Origin: Bugula neritina
Lineage: Eukaryota; Bryozoa; Gymnolaemata; Cheilostomatida; Bugulidae
Assembly: GCA_964035545.1 (NCBI GenBank)
Contig: OZ037765.1
Coordinates: 14,688,698-14,752,697, forward strand
Length of the DNA stretch: 64,000 nt
Direction of reading: 5' to 3'
The translations under genes were made by a program, and so were the position numbers. Under the pieces are notes generated by a model, which did no database searches, was not told where the DNA came from, and saw only the letters and a list, made by a program, of their open reading frames with translations. Shown here in pieces: positions 47,601-58,400 of this stretch; within the stretch, counting starts at the first letter, position 1; each line of letters starts with the position of its first letter.

Positions 47601-48290
47601 CTGCAACATACTGCAACATACTGAAATACACTGTAACATACTGAAATACACTGCAACATATTGCAACATACTGAAATACACTGCAACACATTGAAATAAA
47701 CCGCAACATACTTAAATATACGGTAACATATCGAAGTATATCGTAATATACGGACATGCACTGTAACATACTGAAACATACTGAAACATACTGAAACATA
47801 CTGAAACATACTGAAACATACTGAAATATACTGGAACATACCGAAATATACTTCAACGTACTAAAATACACTGCAACATACTGCAACATACTGAAACACA
47901 CTGCAACACATTGAAGTATACTGTAATATACAGAAATGTACTGTAACATACTGAAACATACGTCAACATACTGAAATGTACTGCAACATGCTGAACGATA
48001 CTGCAAGATACTGAAACATACTGCAACATACTGAAATATACTGCAACATATCGAAGTATATCGTAATATACGGACATGCACTGTAACATACTAAAACATA
48101 CCGAAACATACTGAAATATACTGGAACATACCAAAATATACTTCAACATATTAAAATATACTGCAACATACTGCAACATACTGAAATACACTGTAACATA
48201 CTGAAATCCACTGCAACACATCGGAATAAACTGCAACATACCTAAATATACGGTAATATACTGAAATATACTGTTCACATTGAAAAACAC
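44621..48290. repeat. 3.8-kb higher-order unit, copy 3 (3670 bp, satellite B)
   Basis: Same order of landmarks as copies 1 and 2, but shortened. The segment between TACGTCAAC (45330) and the CACATTGAAATATACTGCAA block (from 45346) lacks about 100-150 bp that lies at 41460-41590 in copy 2. Further differences lie at 46300-46330. The target-site AA is at 45344-45345, uninterrupted. Confidence 0.7.
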
Positions 48291-49205
48291 TGCAACATAC
48301 TGAAATTTGCTGTAGCACAGTGAAATTCACTGCAACCCACTGAAATATAGTGTAATATACGGAAATGTACTTTAACATACTGAAATATACTGTAACACAC
48401 TGGAATATACTGTCACATACTGAAATACACTGTAAAATACTGAAATATACTGCAACATAGTGCAACATACTGAAATACACTGTAACCTACTGATGTACAC
48501 TGCAATATACTACAACATACTGAAATACGCTGCAACACATTGAAATATACTGCAACATACCGAAATATATGGTAAACTACTGAGATATACTGTATCACAT
48601 TGAAAAATACTGCAACATACTGAAATATGCTGTAACACACTGAAATATACTGCAAAATACTGAAATACACTGTAACATACTGAAATATACTGCAACATAC
48701 TGAAATACACTGTAACATACTGAAATATACTGCAACATACTGAAATACACTGAAATACACTGTAACGTACTGAAATACACAGCAACATACTGCAACATAC
48801 TGCAACATACTGAAATACGCTGTAACATATTGAATTACACTGCAACACATTGAAATATACTGCAACACACCGAAACATACGGCAACATACTGAAATATAC
48901 TGCAACACACTGAAACATACGGCAACATACTGAAATATACTGCAAAACATTGAAATATACTGCTACATACTGAAACATGCTGTAGCATACTGAAATACAC
49001 TGCAACACACTGAAGTATACTGTAATATACAGAAATGTACTGTAACATACTGAAACATACGTCAACATACCGAAATGTACTCCAACATGCTGAACTATAC
49101 TGCAACATACTGAAATACACTGTAATATACTGAATTAAATTGCAACACATTGTAATATACTGCAACATACTGAATCATACGGCAACATACTGAAATATAC
49201 TGCAA

Positions 49206-49224
49206 CACAGTTAGTTTAAGGTCA
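49206..49224 (+). repeat. Left terminal inverted repeat
   Basis: CACAGTTAGTTTAAGGTCA, a perfect inverted match to 52509-52527. It follows TGCAA of satellite B directly. Confidence 0.93.
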
Positions 49225-49633
49225 TTACTTTCCAGATTCAAGCACTGCTTTATGTTATATATAAACGGTTTCCAGGGAATAGCTCGAACAGTTTTTGTCT
49301 CACATTAACAAATTTTACATGAAATGATAGCTCTTGCATTCCTCTTTTATATACTTTTTTATTTTTTCAATAAAAAATTTTCTGAGAAAGTTGTTGCATA
49401 ATAAGTAAAATTTTACACCCTCCATGTTCCACTGCTGTAGCACAGGGGATTCATTTTATAAAGTCTAAAAGTTAAACTTGACATTCCTTGATATGTTTTC
49501 TCTAATATACTTTCTTTGTTTTTTGAAATTCTGTTTATGCTCTTCACAATTTGGTAAAAACATACACCATTTTGCAAGTTTCACTGCAATTTTCTAAATT
49601 CTTCATATGGTGGTTCTAGCTACGCTCCTGTGA
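49225..49633. repeat. Left subterminal region with internal ~156-bp duplication
   Basis: Two related stretches follow each other. The first has TTTCCAGGGAATAGCTCGAA near 49269 and a T-rich motif ATATACTTTTTTATTTTTTC near 49349. The second has GTTCCACTGCTGTAGCACAG near 49425 and ATATACTTTCTTTGTTTTTT near 49505. Both pairs are about 156 bp apart. The right end of the element has a single counterpart (complement of 52355-52450). ACGCTCCTG at 49622 also has an inverted match at 52275-52283. The left arm is about 180 bp longer than the right over this stretch, which fits a duplication in the left arm. The copies are clearly diverged. Confidence 0.5.
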
Positions 49634-50111
49634 CTAATTATAACATTCCTAGTACGTTTGCCGCTCTGCGCTATCACAATAACATATAGTACCCTCTCGC
49701 ACAAATTGGCAATCTATTGGATTTCTGCCAATATAATGTTCCCTGTTTTACATTAGCGCTTAGCTGAATCATCTCACTATGTTACAATAATATATTGAAA
49801 ATGCCTCAGCACAACATAATTCTTTGTTTGTTTGGCAGAGTTAATTTCAGCTAAATCACTTCACTTTGCAGTCTTGTCAGTAAAGGTCTGTCTATAGCGC
49901 AGCAGATGTACTTTCAGTTTCTCTAATTCGCATATGATTATTTTAAGTACATTGTATTATATAAGATCAATTTAAGGTTTAGTCCAGTGTTCAGTATCTA
50001 ATTATTATGCATGTATGTTGTCTTACTGTTGAACAAAAGTTAAAAAAAAACTTTACAATTATAGCCATATTTATTATACATGCGTAGGATTTGCATAAGT
50101 TGATAAAAAAA
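49634..50111. other. Unique AT-rich interior of the transposon
   Basis: I find no gene, RNA motif or repeat in this stretch. It is AT-rich with scattered T- and A-runs, and every frame is broken by frequent stops. The 84-codon minus frame at 49991-50245 merely crosses the tRNA-like relic and has no family resemblance. Confidence 0.6.
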
Positions 50112-50119
50112 ATTGCAAC

Positions 50120-50191
50120 AAAACAGGGTTGAACCGTGACCAACCAACTCCTCGCTGACGCCTCTAACCTCTGGACCACGCAGTCATCAAT
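50120..50191 (-). pseudogene. tRNA-derived relic (72 bp) between 8-bp direct repeats
   Basis: Read on the minus strand, TGGTCCAGAGGTTAG (complement of about 50164-50178) resembles a pol III A box and D arm. GGTTCAACCC (complement of 50126-50135) resembles a B box and T loop. Their spacing fits a tRNA. The interval is exactly 72 bp and is bracketed by ATTGCAAC at 50112-50119 and 50192-50199, which looks like a target-site duplication. The acceptor arms pair poorly and the T stem has a mismatch, so it is not a working tRNA. It is most likely the head of a short SINE or a retroposed tRNA. The amino-acid identity cannot be given. Confidence 0.55.
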
Positions 50192-50199
50192 ATTGCAAC

Positions 50200-50898
50200 G
50201 CGCACTATATGAGTAACTATCATTACATGAATATTTCGCGTGCAAATGGGTTATAATTATTAGGCTGTCAATTGATGCAATAGTCTCAGGTTACTAGCAA
50301 AGCTAATGGTTTTGAACAAATAACCCAAAAGTTTAAAAAATAAGTAGCTTGCGTATTGCTAGCTACAAAAACAGGTCTGAAATAGACTGGTAAAGCAAGC
50401 TCTTATTGTAGAGTTTGCAGATGTGCTCTAAAATAAAACTTAAACTGTATGCTATTACATAAGTATTTGTATGCGAGAGATAAATGGACATTACTGAGTT
50501 TCTGGAAAACAACATACTTGAAGTTAACTTTGACAATGGTGTGTTATTTTCATCATACACTAGCACAGATAGGGCCTATAGCATAAATCTCTAATCATAT
50601 GAATCTTTATGAAGCCCACAGCTCATGTAAGGGTGGCAAATGTAATTTGAAACTAAAAATTGTGTTGCTGCATTGTGTCTAAGGTATATTAGAGAGCAGA
50701 ATTTGGTTTTACTAGCCTACCCCAACGGCATTCTACAATGCAGCTTATATGCTGGCAGTTGTAATAAGTACTGTCAATAGCAAGGTTACTATCACTGCTA
50801 TAGCTCTGTGCAGTATGTAACCTCTTGAATAATTGCGCCAATTTTAAACTCTTGGAAGTTGGCCAAGTTATCATATCGCAGCCAGCCACCGGAGACAC
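50200..50898. other. Unique interior of the transposon
   Basis: AT-rich unique sequence. Frames of 60-70 codons occur on the minus strand (50363-50566, 50689-50898) but lack recognisable domains and look like chance. I see no RNA gene or repeat. Confidence 0.55.
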
Positions 50899-50913
50899 TC
50901 ACTGCGTTTCCAT
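50899..50913 (+). repeat. Left inverted terminus of the nested element
   Basis: TCACTGCGTTTCCAT, a 15-bp perfect inverted match to 51644-51658. Directly inside are palindromic CCGTACGG-type motifs (about 50928-50952). Confidence 0.7.
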
Positions 50914-51643
50914 GAAGGCGAATGAATGCGTACGGATGCCCGTACGGATTACATCGAAGGAAAAACCACACGTTCCTATGCAATCCGTACGAAGTTATCT
51001 TCTCTTTGCAACTGTGACGGCTGAATTAAAATGATAATTAATATGGCCAACTTTGAGTTTGAGTTCATTCACAACGACAATTTTTTAATTCTGTCCCCAT
51101 TTTTGATAGATTAAATCAACTAAATACACAAACTTTGAGTCAGTTTATTTAAAATAAAAAAACCATAAACCAATGAAAGCATAAAGTATTTCTTGATCGA
51201 TAAACTAAGTCTAAAGCTTAAAAGTAATTTAAATTTTCAAAATGAAGATAGCTGTCAACTTATTTTTAGCTTGAGAAAGCTTTGGCTGGCGGAATAGTTT
51301 TACAAATTTAAAATGATTAGTAATTATTCTAAATAATAGCAGCTAGGATAAATAAAATAATTTAAATTTTTAAAAGTCGAAGTACACTTTAGCGTAGGTT
51401 GTAACTTATAATATTATTGTTTACATCGCGTAACTATGTAACTAGCCGCCACAAATGCTGATCTCTGCCTCCGACACAAAAGGTTTCATTCGATTTAACC
51501 GAAGGAACCATTTCCATGATGCGCATAATGCGAAGGAAAATTTTCATCGAAGGAGCCGTTCGGTGTAATTTCCGGCTGCGGTTTTGCTTCGATGCAACTG
51601 TTTCCATAGGGCGAATGAGAAAATCCATTCGCATAATGCGATA

Positions 51644-51658
51644 ATGGAAACGCAGTGA
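51644..51658 (-). repeat. Right inverted terminus of the nested element
   Basis: ATGGAAACGCAGTGA, the inverted partner of 50899-50913. It lies next to CGCATAATGCG, an imperfect palindrome that also appears near 51522. Confidence 0.7.
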
Positions 51659-51693
51659 AAGCATCAGAGCTATTCATATAATATTATACTGAT

Positions 51694-51750
51694 GCACTCG
51701 GTAGCAGAGTGGCTAATCTAATATAGTTCATAGTTCAACACCCTTTACTT
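51694..51750 (+). pseudogene. Possible second tRNA-like relic
   Basis: GGTAGCAGAGTGGCTAATC (from about 51700) resembles an A box and D arm of a class II tRNA. AGTTCAACACC (51732-51742) resembles a degenerate B box. The gap between them (about 19 nt) is too short for an intact tRNA, so it could only be a deleted relic or a SINE fragment. The resemblance could also be accidental. It lies about 40 bp outside the nested foldback element. Confidence 0.3.
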
Positions 51751-52260
51751 TGGGAATACAGCCTCTTTTTTTAGGTTTACCTTACAAAGCATGAACATAT
51801 CTAAACTGATATTCTGATAATTTAGAGGTACATTTTGAAAACTAGGTTAATTGCACTTGTTTGCACAACAACAATAATAAAATAGATATTATGCAGTATA
51901 ATAAAAACACACATAATACTATATAATATATTATAATGATAATAATATAATATTATAAGTACCATTACTGCATTTTATAAATCACATGGTTGCCAAAAAA
52001 ATGTATCATAAATTTTGTAATTATACATCAAAAATAGAACTATAGCTAGGCAGCAGGTTAGAATAGAGTAAATTTTTAAAACATGAAATCATGATTTGAC
52101 TATTGTTTTATTTAGGCCAACCAACCTAGGAATACAAGATTGGGTTTTAGCTGACAGTTTATAACATTTAGCTTTTGAGCCAGCAGCACTGGCACTTGTG
52201 AAGTATAGGCAAAGTTAGTGAAGCGAGACTAACTAGCACTCAAATACAAGGCATATTGAG
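51751..52260. other. Unique AT-rich interior of the transposon, right side
   Basis: No gene is seen. The stretch 51878-51965 is almost pure A and T with repeated ATAATA and ATATTATA motifs and could extrude as a cruciform or unwind easily. A perfect 7-bp hairpin, AGTTAGT at 52213-52219 and ACTAACT at 52228-52234 with an 8-nt loop, reuses the AGTTAGT core of the transposon's terminal repeat. Confidence 0.5.
52213..52234. repeat. Hairpin carrying the terminal-repeat core AGTTAGT
   Basis: AGTTAGT, loop GAAGCGAG, ACTAACT. Both arms match the AGTTAGT inside the 19-bp terminal repeat (49209-49215). It may be a subterminal protein-binding site or a remnant, but this rests only on the shared heptamer. 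Confidence 0.4.
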
Positions 52261-52508
52261 ACGCAACAACAAGTCAGGAGCGTATAAATTGAAAAGAATG
52301 TGGAAGGGGGACTATGTTTTTCAACAAGCTATAACTTAAACATGAATTGGTTTTTGAAAAAAATAAAAAAGTATATTGGAGAACATAAGTTTCTTTATCT
52401 TTTCATATCTTTTTTGTTCCTGTGACATTCAACCTATTCGAGCTATCAGTGGAACATTGTTCATATAGAACATAAAGCACCTGGCAAAGAGCCAGAAAAT
52501 GAAAAGTG

Positions 52509-52527
52509 TGACCTTAAACTAACTGTG
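52509..52527 (-). repeat. Right terminal inverted repeat
   Basis: TGACCTTAAACTAACTGTG, a perfect inverted match to 49206-49224. Satellite B resumes at 52528 with AACACATTG. Confidence 0.93.
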
Positions 52528-55499
52528 AACACATTGAAATATACTGCAACATATTGAAATATGCTGTAGCACCCTGAAATTCACTGCAACCTACTGAAAT
52601 ATAGTGTAATATACGGAATTGTACTGTAACATACTGAAATATACTGTAACACACTGAAATATGCTGTCACATACTGAAATATACTGTAAATTACTAGAAT
52701 TATACTGCAACATACTGCAACATACTGAAATACACTGTAACCTACTGATATACACTGCAATATACTACAACATACTGAAATACACCTTAACATATTGAAA
52801 TACACTGCAACACATTGAAATATACTGCAACATACCGAAATATATGGTAAACTACTGAAATATACCGTAACACATCGAAAAATATTGCAACATACTGAAA
52901 TATACTGTAACACACTGAAATATACTGCAACTTACTGAAATACATTGTAACATACTGAAATATACTGCAACATACTGCAACATACTGAAATACACTGTAA
53001 CATACTGATATACACTGCTATATACTACAACATACTGAAATACACTGTAACATATTGAAATACGCTGCAACACATTGAAATATACTGCAACATACCGAAA
53101 TATATAGTAAACTACTGAAATATACTGTAACACATCGAAAAATACTGCAACATACTGAAATATACTGTAACACACTGAAATATACTGCAACATACTGAAA
53201 TACATTGTAACATACTGAAATATACTGCAACATACTGCAACATACTGAAATACACTGTAACATACTGAAATACACTGCGACATACTGAAATACATTGGAA
53301 CATATTGAAACACACTAGGACACATTGAAATATACTGCAACACACTGAATCATATAGCAACATTCTGAAATATACTGCGACACATTGAAATATACTGCAA
53401 CATAGTTAACTATAATGCAAGATACTGCAACATTCTGAAATACACTGTGACATATTGAAATACACTGCAACATACTGCAACATACTGCAACATACTGCAA
53501 CATACTGAAGTATACTGCAACACATTGAAAAATACTGCAACATACCGAAATATATGGTAAACTACTGAAATATACTGTAACACATTGAAAAAAACTGCAA
53601 CATACTGAAATATACTGTAACACACTGAAATATACTGCAAAATACTGAAATACACTGTAACATACTGAAATACACTGTAACACACTGAAATATACTGCAA
53701 CACACCGCAATATACTGAAACACGCTGTATCATACTGAAATACACTGCAACATACTACAACATATTGAAATACACTGCAACACATTGAAATATACTGCAA
53801 CACACTGAAACATACGGCAACACATTGAAATATACTGCAACATACCGAAAATAACTGCAACTGTGCAATATAATGAAATATACTGCAAAAATACTGAAAT
53901 ATACTGCAACAATTTGAAAGTTACTGTATGATACTGACGTATACTGAAACACACTGAAACATACTGCAAGATACTGCAACATACTGAAACACACTATAAC
54001 ATACTGAAATACACTGCAACATACTGCATACTGAATTACACTGTAACATATTGAAATACACTGCAATACATTGAAATTTACTGCAACACACTGAAACATA
54101 CTGCAACATACTGAAATATACTGCAACATATCGAAGTATATTGTAATATACGGACATGTACTGTAACATACTGAAACATACTGAAACATACTGAAACATA
54201 GTGAAATATACTTCAACATACTGAAATATACTGCAACATACTGCAACATACTGAAATACACTGTAACATACTGAAACACACTGCAACACATTGAAACAAA
54301 CTGCAACAAAACTAAATATACGGTAATATACTGAAATATACTGAAACACATTGAAAAACACTGCAAGATACTGAAATATGCTGTAGCACACTGAAATACA
54401 CTGCAACATACTGAAATACACTGTAAAATACTGAAATACACTGCAACATACTGCAACATACTGAAATACACTGTAACCTACTGAAATACACTGCAACATA
54501 CTACAACATACTGAAATACACTGTAACATTATGAATTACACTGCAACACATTGAAATATACTGCAACATACCGAAATATATGGTAAGCAACTGAAATATA
54601 CTGCAAAAATACTGAAATATACTGTAACATACTGAAAGATCCTGCAACATACTGAAATACACTGTAACATACTGAGATACGCGGCAACATACTGCAACAT
54701 ACTGTATTACACTGTAAGATCTTGAAATACACTGCAACACATTGAAAGTTACTGCAACATTCTAAAATATACTGCAACATACTGCAACATACTGAAATAC
54801 ACTGTAACATACTGAAATACACTGCAACACATTGCAACATACTGAAATACACTGCAACACATTGAAATAAACCGCAACATACTTAAATATACGGTAACAT
54901 ATCGAAGTATATCGTAATATACGGACATGCACTGTAACATACTGAAACATACTGAAACATACTGAAACATACTGAAACATACTGAAACATACTGAAATAT
55001 ACTGGAACCTACCGAAATATACTTCAACGTACTAAAATACACTGCAACATACTGCAACATACTGAAACACACTGCAACACATTGAAGTATACTGTAATAT
55101 ACAGAAATGTACTGTAACATACTGAAACATACGTCAACATACTGAAATGTACTGCAACATGCTGAACGATACTGCAAGATACTGAAACATACTGCAACAT
55201 ACTGAAATATACTGCAACATATCGAAGTATATCGTAATATACGGACATGCACTGTAACATACTAAAACATACCGAAACATACTGAAATATACTGGAACAT
55301 ACCAAAATATACTTCAACATATTAAAATATACTGCAACATACTGCAACATACTGAAATACACTGTAACATACTGAAATCCACTGCAACACATCGGAATAA
55401 ACTGCAACATACCTAAATATACGGTAATATACTGAAATATACTGTTCACATTGAAAAACACTGCAACATACTGAAATTTGCTGTAGCACAGTGAAATTC

Positions 55500-58400
55500 A
55501 CTGCAACATACTACAACATACTGAAATACACTGTAACATTATGAATTACACTGCAACACATTGAAATATACTGCAACACAATGAAACATACGGCAACATA
55601 CTGAAACATAGTGCGACAAATTGAAACATACTGCAATATACTGAAACATGCTGTAGCATACTGAAATACACTGCAACACATTGAAGTATACTGTAATATA
55701 CAGAAATGTACTGTAACATACTGAAACATACGTCAACATACTGAAATGTACTGCAACATGCTGAACTATACTGCAACATACTGAAATACACTGTAATATA
55801 CTGAATTAAACTGCAACATACTGCAAGATACTGAAATAAGCTGTAGCATACTGAAATACATTGCAGCACACTGAAGCATCCTGCAATATGTAGAAACGTA
55901 CTGCAACATACTGAAATATACCGCAACAAACCGAAATTTTAGTTATACTGAAATATGTTGCAAACCAGTAAAATATACTGCAACATACCGAAAATAACTG
56001 CAACTGTGCAATATAATGAAACATACTGCGAAAATACTGAAATATACTGCAACAATTTGAAAGTTACTGTATGATACTGAAATATACTGAAACACACTGA
56101 AACATACTGCAAGATACTGCAACATACTGAAAGACACTATAACATACTGAAATACACTGCAACATACTGCAACATACTGCAACATACTGAATTACACTGT
56201 AACATATTGAAATACACTGCAATACATTGAAATTTACTGCAACACGCTGAAACATACAGCAACATGCTGAAATATACTGCGACACATTGAAATATACTGC
56301 AACATAGTTAACTATAATGCAAGATACCGCAACATACTGAAATATGCTGTAGCACACTGAAATACACTGCAACTCACTGAAATATAGTGTAATATACAGA
56401 AATGTACTGTAACATACTGAAACATACTGTAACATACTGAAATATACTGCAAAATACTGAAGTACACTGCAACATACTTCAACATACTGAAATACACTGG
56501 AACATATTGAAATACACTACAACACATTGAAATATACTGCAACACACTGAAACATACAGCAACATACTGACATATACTGCGACACATTGAGATATACTGC
56601 AACATAGTTAAATATAATGCAAGATAATGCAACATACTGAAATACACTGTGACATACTGAAATACACTGCAACATGCTGCAACATGCTGCAACATACTGC
56701 AACATACTGAAATACACTGCAACACATTGAAATGAACCGCAACATACCTAAATATACGGAAATATACTGAAATATACTGTAACACATTGAAAAACATTGC
56801 AACATACTGAAACATGCTGTAGCACACTGAAATACACTGTGACATACTGAGATACACTGCAACATACTGCAACATACTGCAAGATACTGAAATACACTGT
56901 AACATTTCGAAATATACTGCAACACAATGAAACATACGGCAACATACTGAAACATAGTGCGACACATTGAAATATACTGCAATATACTGAAACATGCTGT
57001 AGCATACTGAAATACACGGCAACACATTGAAGTATACTGTAATATACAAAAATGTACTGTAACATACTGAAACATACGTCAACATACTGAAATGTACTGC
57101 AACATGCTGAACTATACTGCAACATACTGAAGTACACTGTAACATACTGAAACATACTGCAACATACTGCAACATACTAAAATACACTGTAACATACTGA
57201 AATACACAGCAACATACTGCAACATACTGCAACATACTGAAATACGCTGTAACATATTGAATTACACTGCAAGACATTGAAATATACTTCAACACACTGA
57301 AACAAACGGCAACATACTGAAATATACTGCAACACACTGAAACATACGGCAACATACTGAAATATACTGCAAAACATTGAAATATACTGCTACATACTGA
57401 AACATGCTGTAGCATACTGAAATACACTTCAACACACTGAAGTTTACTGTAATATACAGAAATGTACTGTAACATACTGAAACATACGTCAACATACTGA
57501 AATGTACTCCAACATGCTGAACTATACTGCAACATACTGAAATACACTGTAATATACTGAATTAAACTGCAACACATTGTAATATACTGCAACATACTGA
57601 ATCATACGGCAACATACTGAAATATACTGCAACACATTGAAATATACTGCAACATATTGAAATATGCTGTAGCGCACTGAAATTCACTGCAACTTACTGA
57701 AATATAGTGTAATATACGGAAATGTACTGTAACATACTGAAATATACTGCAACACACTGAAATATACTGTCACATACTGAAATATACTGTAAATTACTAG
57801 AATTATACTGCAACATACTGCAACATACTGAAATACACTGTAACCTACTGATATACACTGCAATATACTACAACATACTGAAATACACTGTAACATATTG
57901 AAATACGCTGCAATACATTGAAATATACTGCAACATAGGGAAATATATGGTAAACTACTGAAATATACTGTAACACATCGAAAAATACTGCAACATACTG
58001 AAATATACTGTAACACACTGAAATATACCGCAACTTACTGAAATACATTGTAACATTATGAATTACACTGCAACACATTGAAATATACTGCAACATACCG
58101 AAATATATGGTAAACAAGTGAAATATACTGCAAAAATACTGAAATATACTGTAACATACCGAAAGATACTGCAACATACTGAAATACACTGTAACATTAT
58201 GAATTACACTGCAACACATTGAAATATACTGCAACATACCGAAATATATGGTAAACAAGTGAAATATACTGCAAAAATACTGAAATATACTGTAACATAC
58301 TGAAAGATACTGCAACATACTGAAATACACTGTAACATACTGAAATACACAGCAACATACTGCAACATACTGTATTACACTGTAACATCTTGAAATACAC

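Larger units (their letters stand above)
6483..49205. repeat. Satellite B: 20-bp tandem repeat array, left part
   Basis: Head-to-tail array of a monomer close to ACTGAAATACACTGCAACAT. It consists of two related 10-mers, ACTGAAATAC and ACTGCAACAT (family ACTG-M-AA-Y-A-Y). Runs of the second 10-mer alone are frequent. Length variation is mostly in steps of 10 bp: for example the ACTGCAACAT run at 10041 has four units where the related copy at 17801 has five. Orientation never changes. The plus strand is A-rich and poor in G. Several levels of higher-order repeat lie on top of this pattern and are listed separately. The same array resumes at 52528 after a transposon. Confidence 0.97.
6483..49205 (-). 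other. Stop-poor minus-strand frames of satellite B (not genes)
   Basis: The reverse complement of the consensus monomer contains no TAA, TAG or TGA in any frame. Three monomers (60 bp) spell MLQCISVCCSVFQYVAVYFS, and the other two frames give cyclic shifts of the same 20 residues. Open frames of 100-430 codons therefore overlap in all three minus frames across the array, for example 16013-17170, 21037-22194 and 29216-30373; 56312-57595 in the right part is the longest. They end only where a variant monomer such as GAATTA or CTAAAA makes a stop. There is no conserved domain, no codon bias separate from the repeat, and no preferred frame. I do not call any as coding. Confidence 0.9.
50899..51658. 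mobile_element. Nested 760-bp foldback (MITE-like) element
   Basis: TCACTGCGTTTCCAT at 50899-50913 is matched in inverted orientation at 51644-51658. The inverted homology continues for roughly 90 bp with divergence. CATCGAAGGAAAAACCACA from 50953 on the left corresponds to CATCGAAGCAAAACCGCAGC on the complement of the right arm. The arms are rich in GCGAAT, CGCATAATGCG and CGAAGGA motifs and relatively GC-rich. The 430-bp centre (about 51020-51480) is very AT-rich. There is no coding capacity and no clear target-site duplication, so the copy is probably old. The group is not identified. Its composition and arms differ from the surrounding transposon, so it is most simply a separate, earlier insertion into it. 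Confidence 0.68.
49206..52527. mobile_element. Non-autonomous DNA transposon with 19-bp terminal inverted repeats
   Basis: A 3322-bp island of unique AT-rich DNA interrupts satellite B. Its ends are perfect inverted repeats, CACAGTTAGTTTAAGGTCA at 49206-49224 and its complement at 52509-52527. Imperfect inverted homology continues inward: GCTTTATGTT, ATAGCTCGAA and ATATACTTTTTTATTTTTTC on the left have counterparts on the right. The flanks are ...TGCAA and AACACATTG..., against an intact site TGCAACACATTG, so the simplest reading is a duplicated AA. An equally compact reading is a 6-bp duplication AACACA with the element starting at 49210. CAC-type termini with a short duplication recall the CACTA/EnSpm group, but the superfamily is not established. 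No frame longer than 84 codons and no transposase motif is seen, so the element would need a transposase in trans. Confidence 0.88.
48291..55461. repeat. 3.8-kb higher-order unit, copy 4, split by a transposon
   Basis: The unit is 7171 bp long, of which 3324 bp is the transposon at 49206-52527 plus the duplicated AA. Without the insertion it is about 3847 bp. The sequences left (to 49205) and right (from 52528) join into the uninterrupted order seen at 41570-41650. Local changes include loss of a few bases at 54027 (CATACTGCATACTGAATT versus CATACTGCAACATACTGAATT). Confidence 0.75.

Noticed and set aside
6483-49205. CRISPR-like array of short regular repeats
   Set aside because: There are no unique spacers between repeats, no cas genes, and the repeats directly abut each other. 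It is satellite DNA.
49991-50245. 84-codon minus-strand frame inside the transposon
   Set aside because: It crosses the tRNA-like relic and AT-rich unique DNA and shows no transposase or other domain.
50825-51034. 69-codon plus-strand frame inside the transposon
   Set aside because: It reads through the left inverted arm of the nested foldback element. Chance frame.
49206-52527. Island as a normal gene or intergenic segment between two arrays
   Set aside because: The inverted termini and the intact target site in sister units show it is an insertion, and no exon-like frame is present.
56312-57595. 427-codon minus-strand open frame, the longest in the window
   Set aside because: Same reason: pure repeat translation with overlapping open frames in the other two phases.
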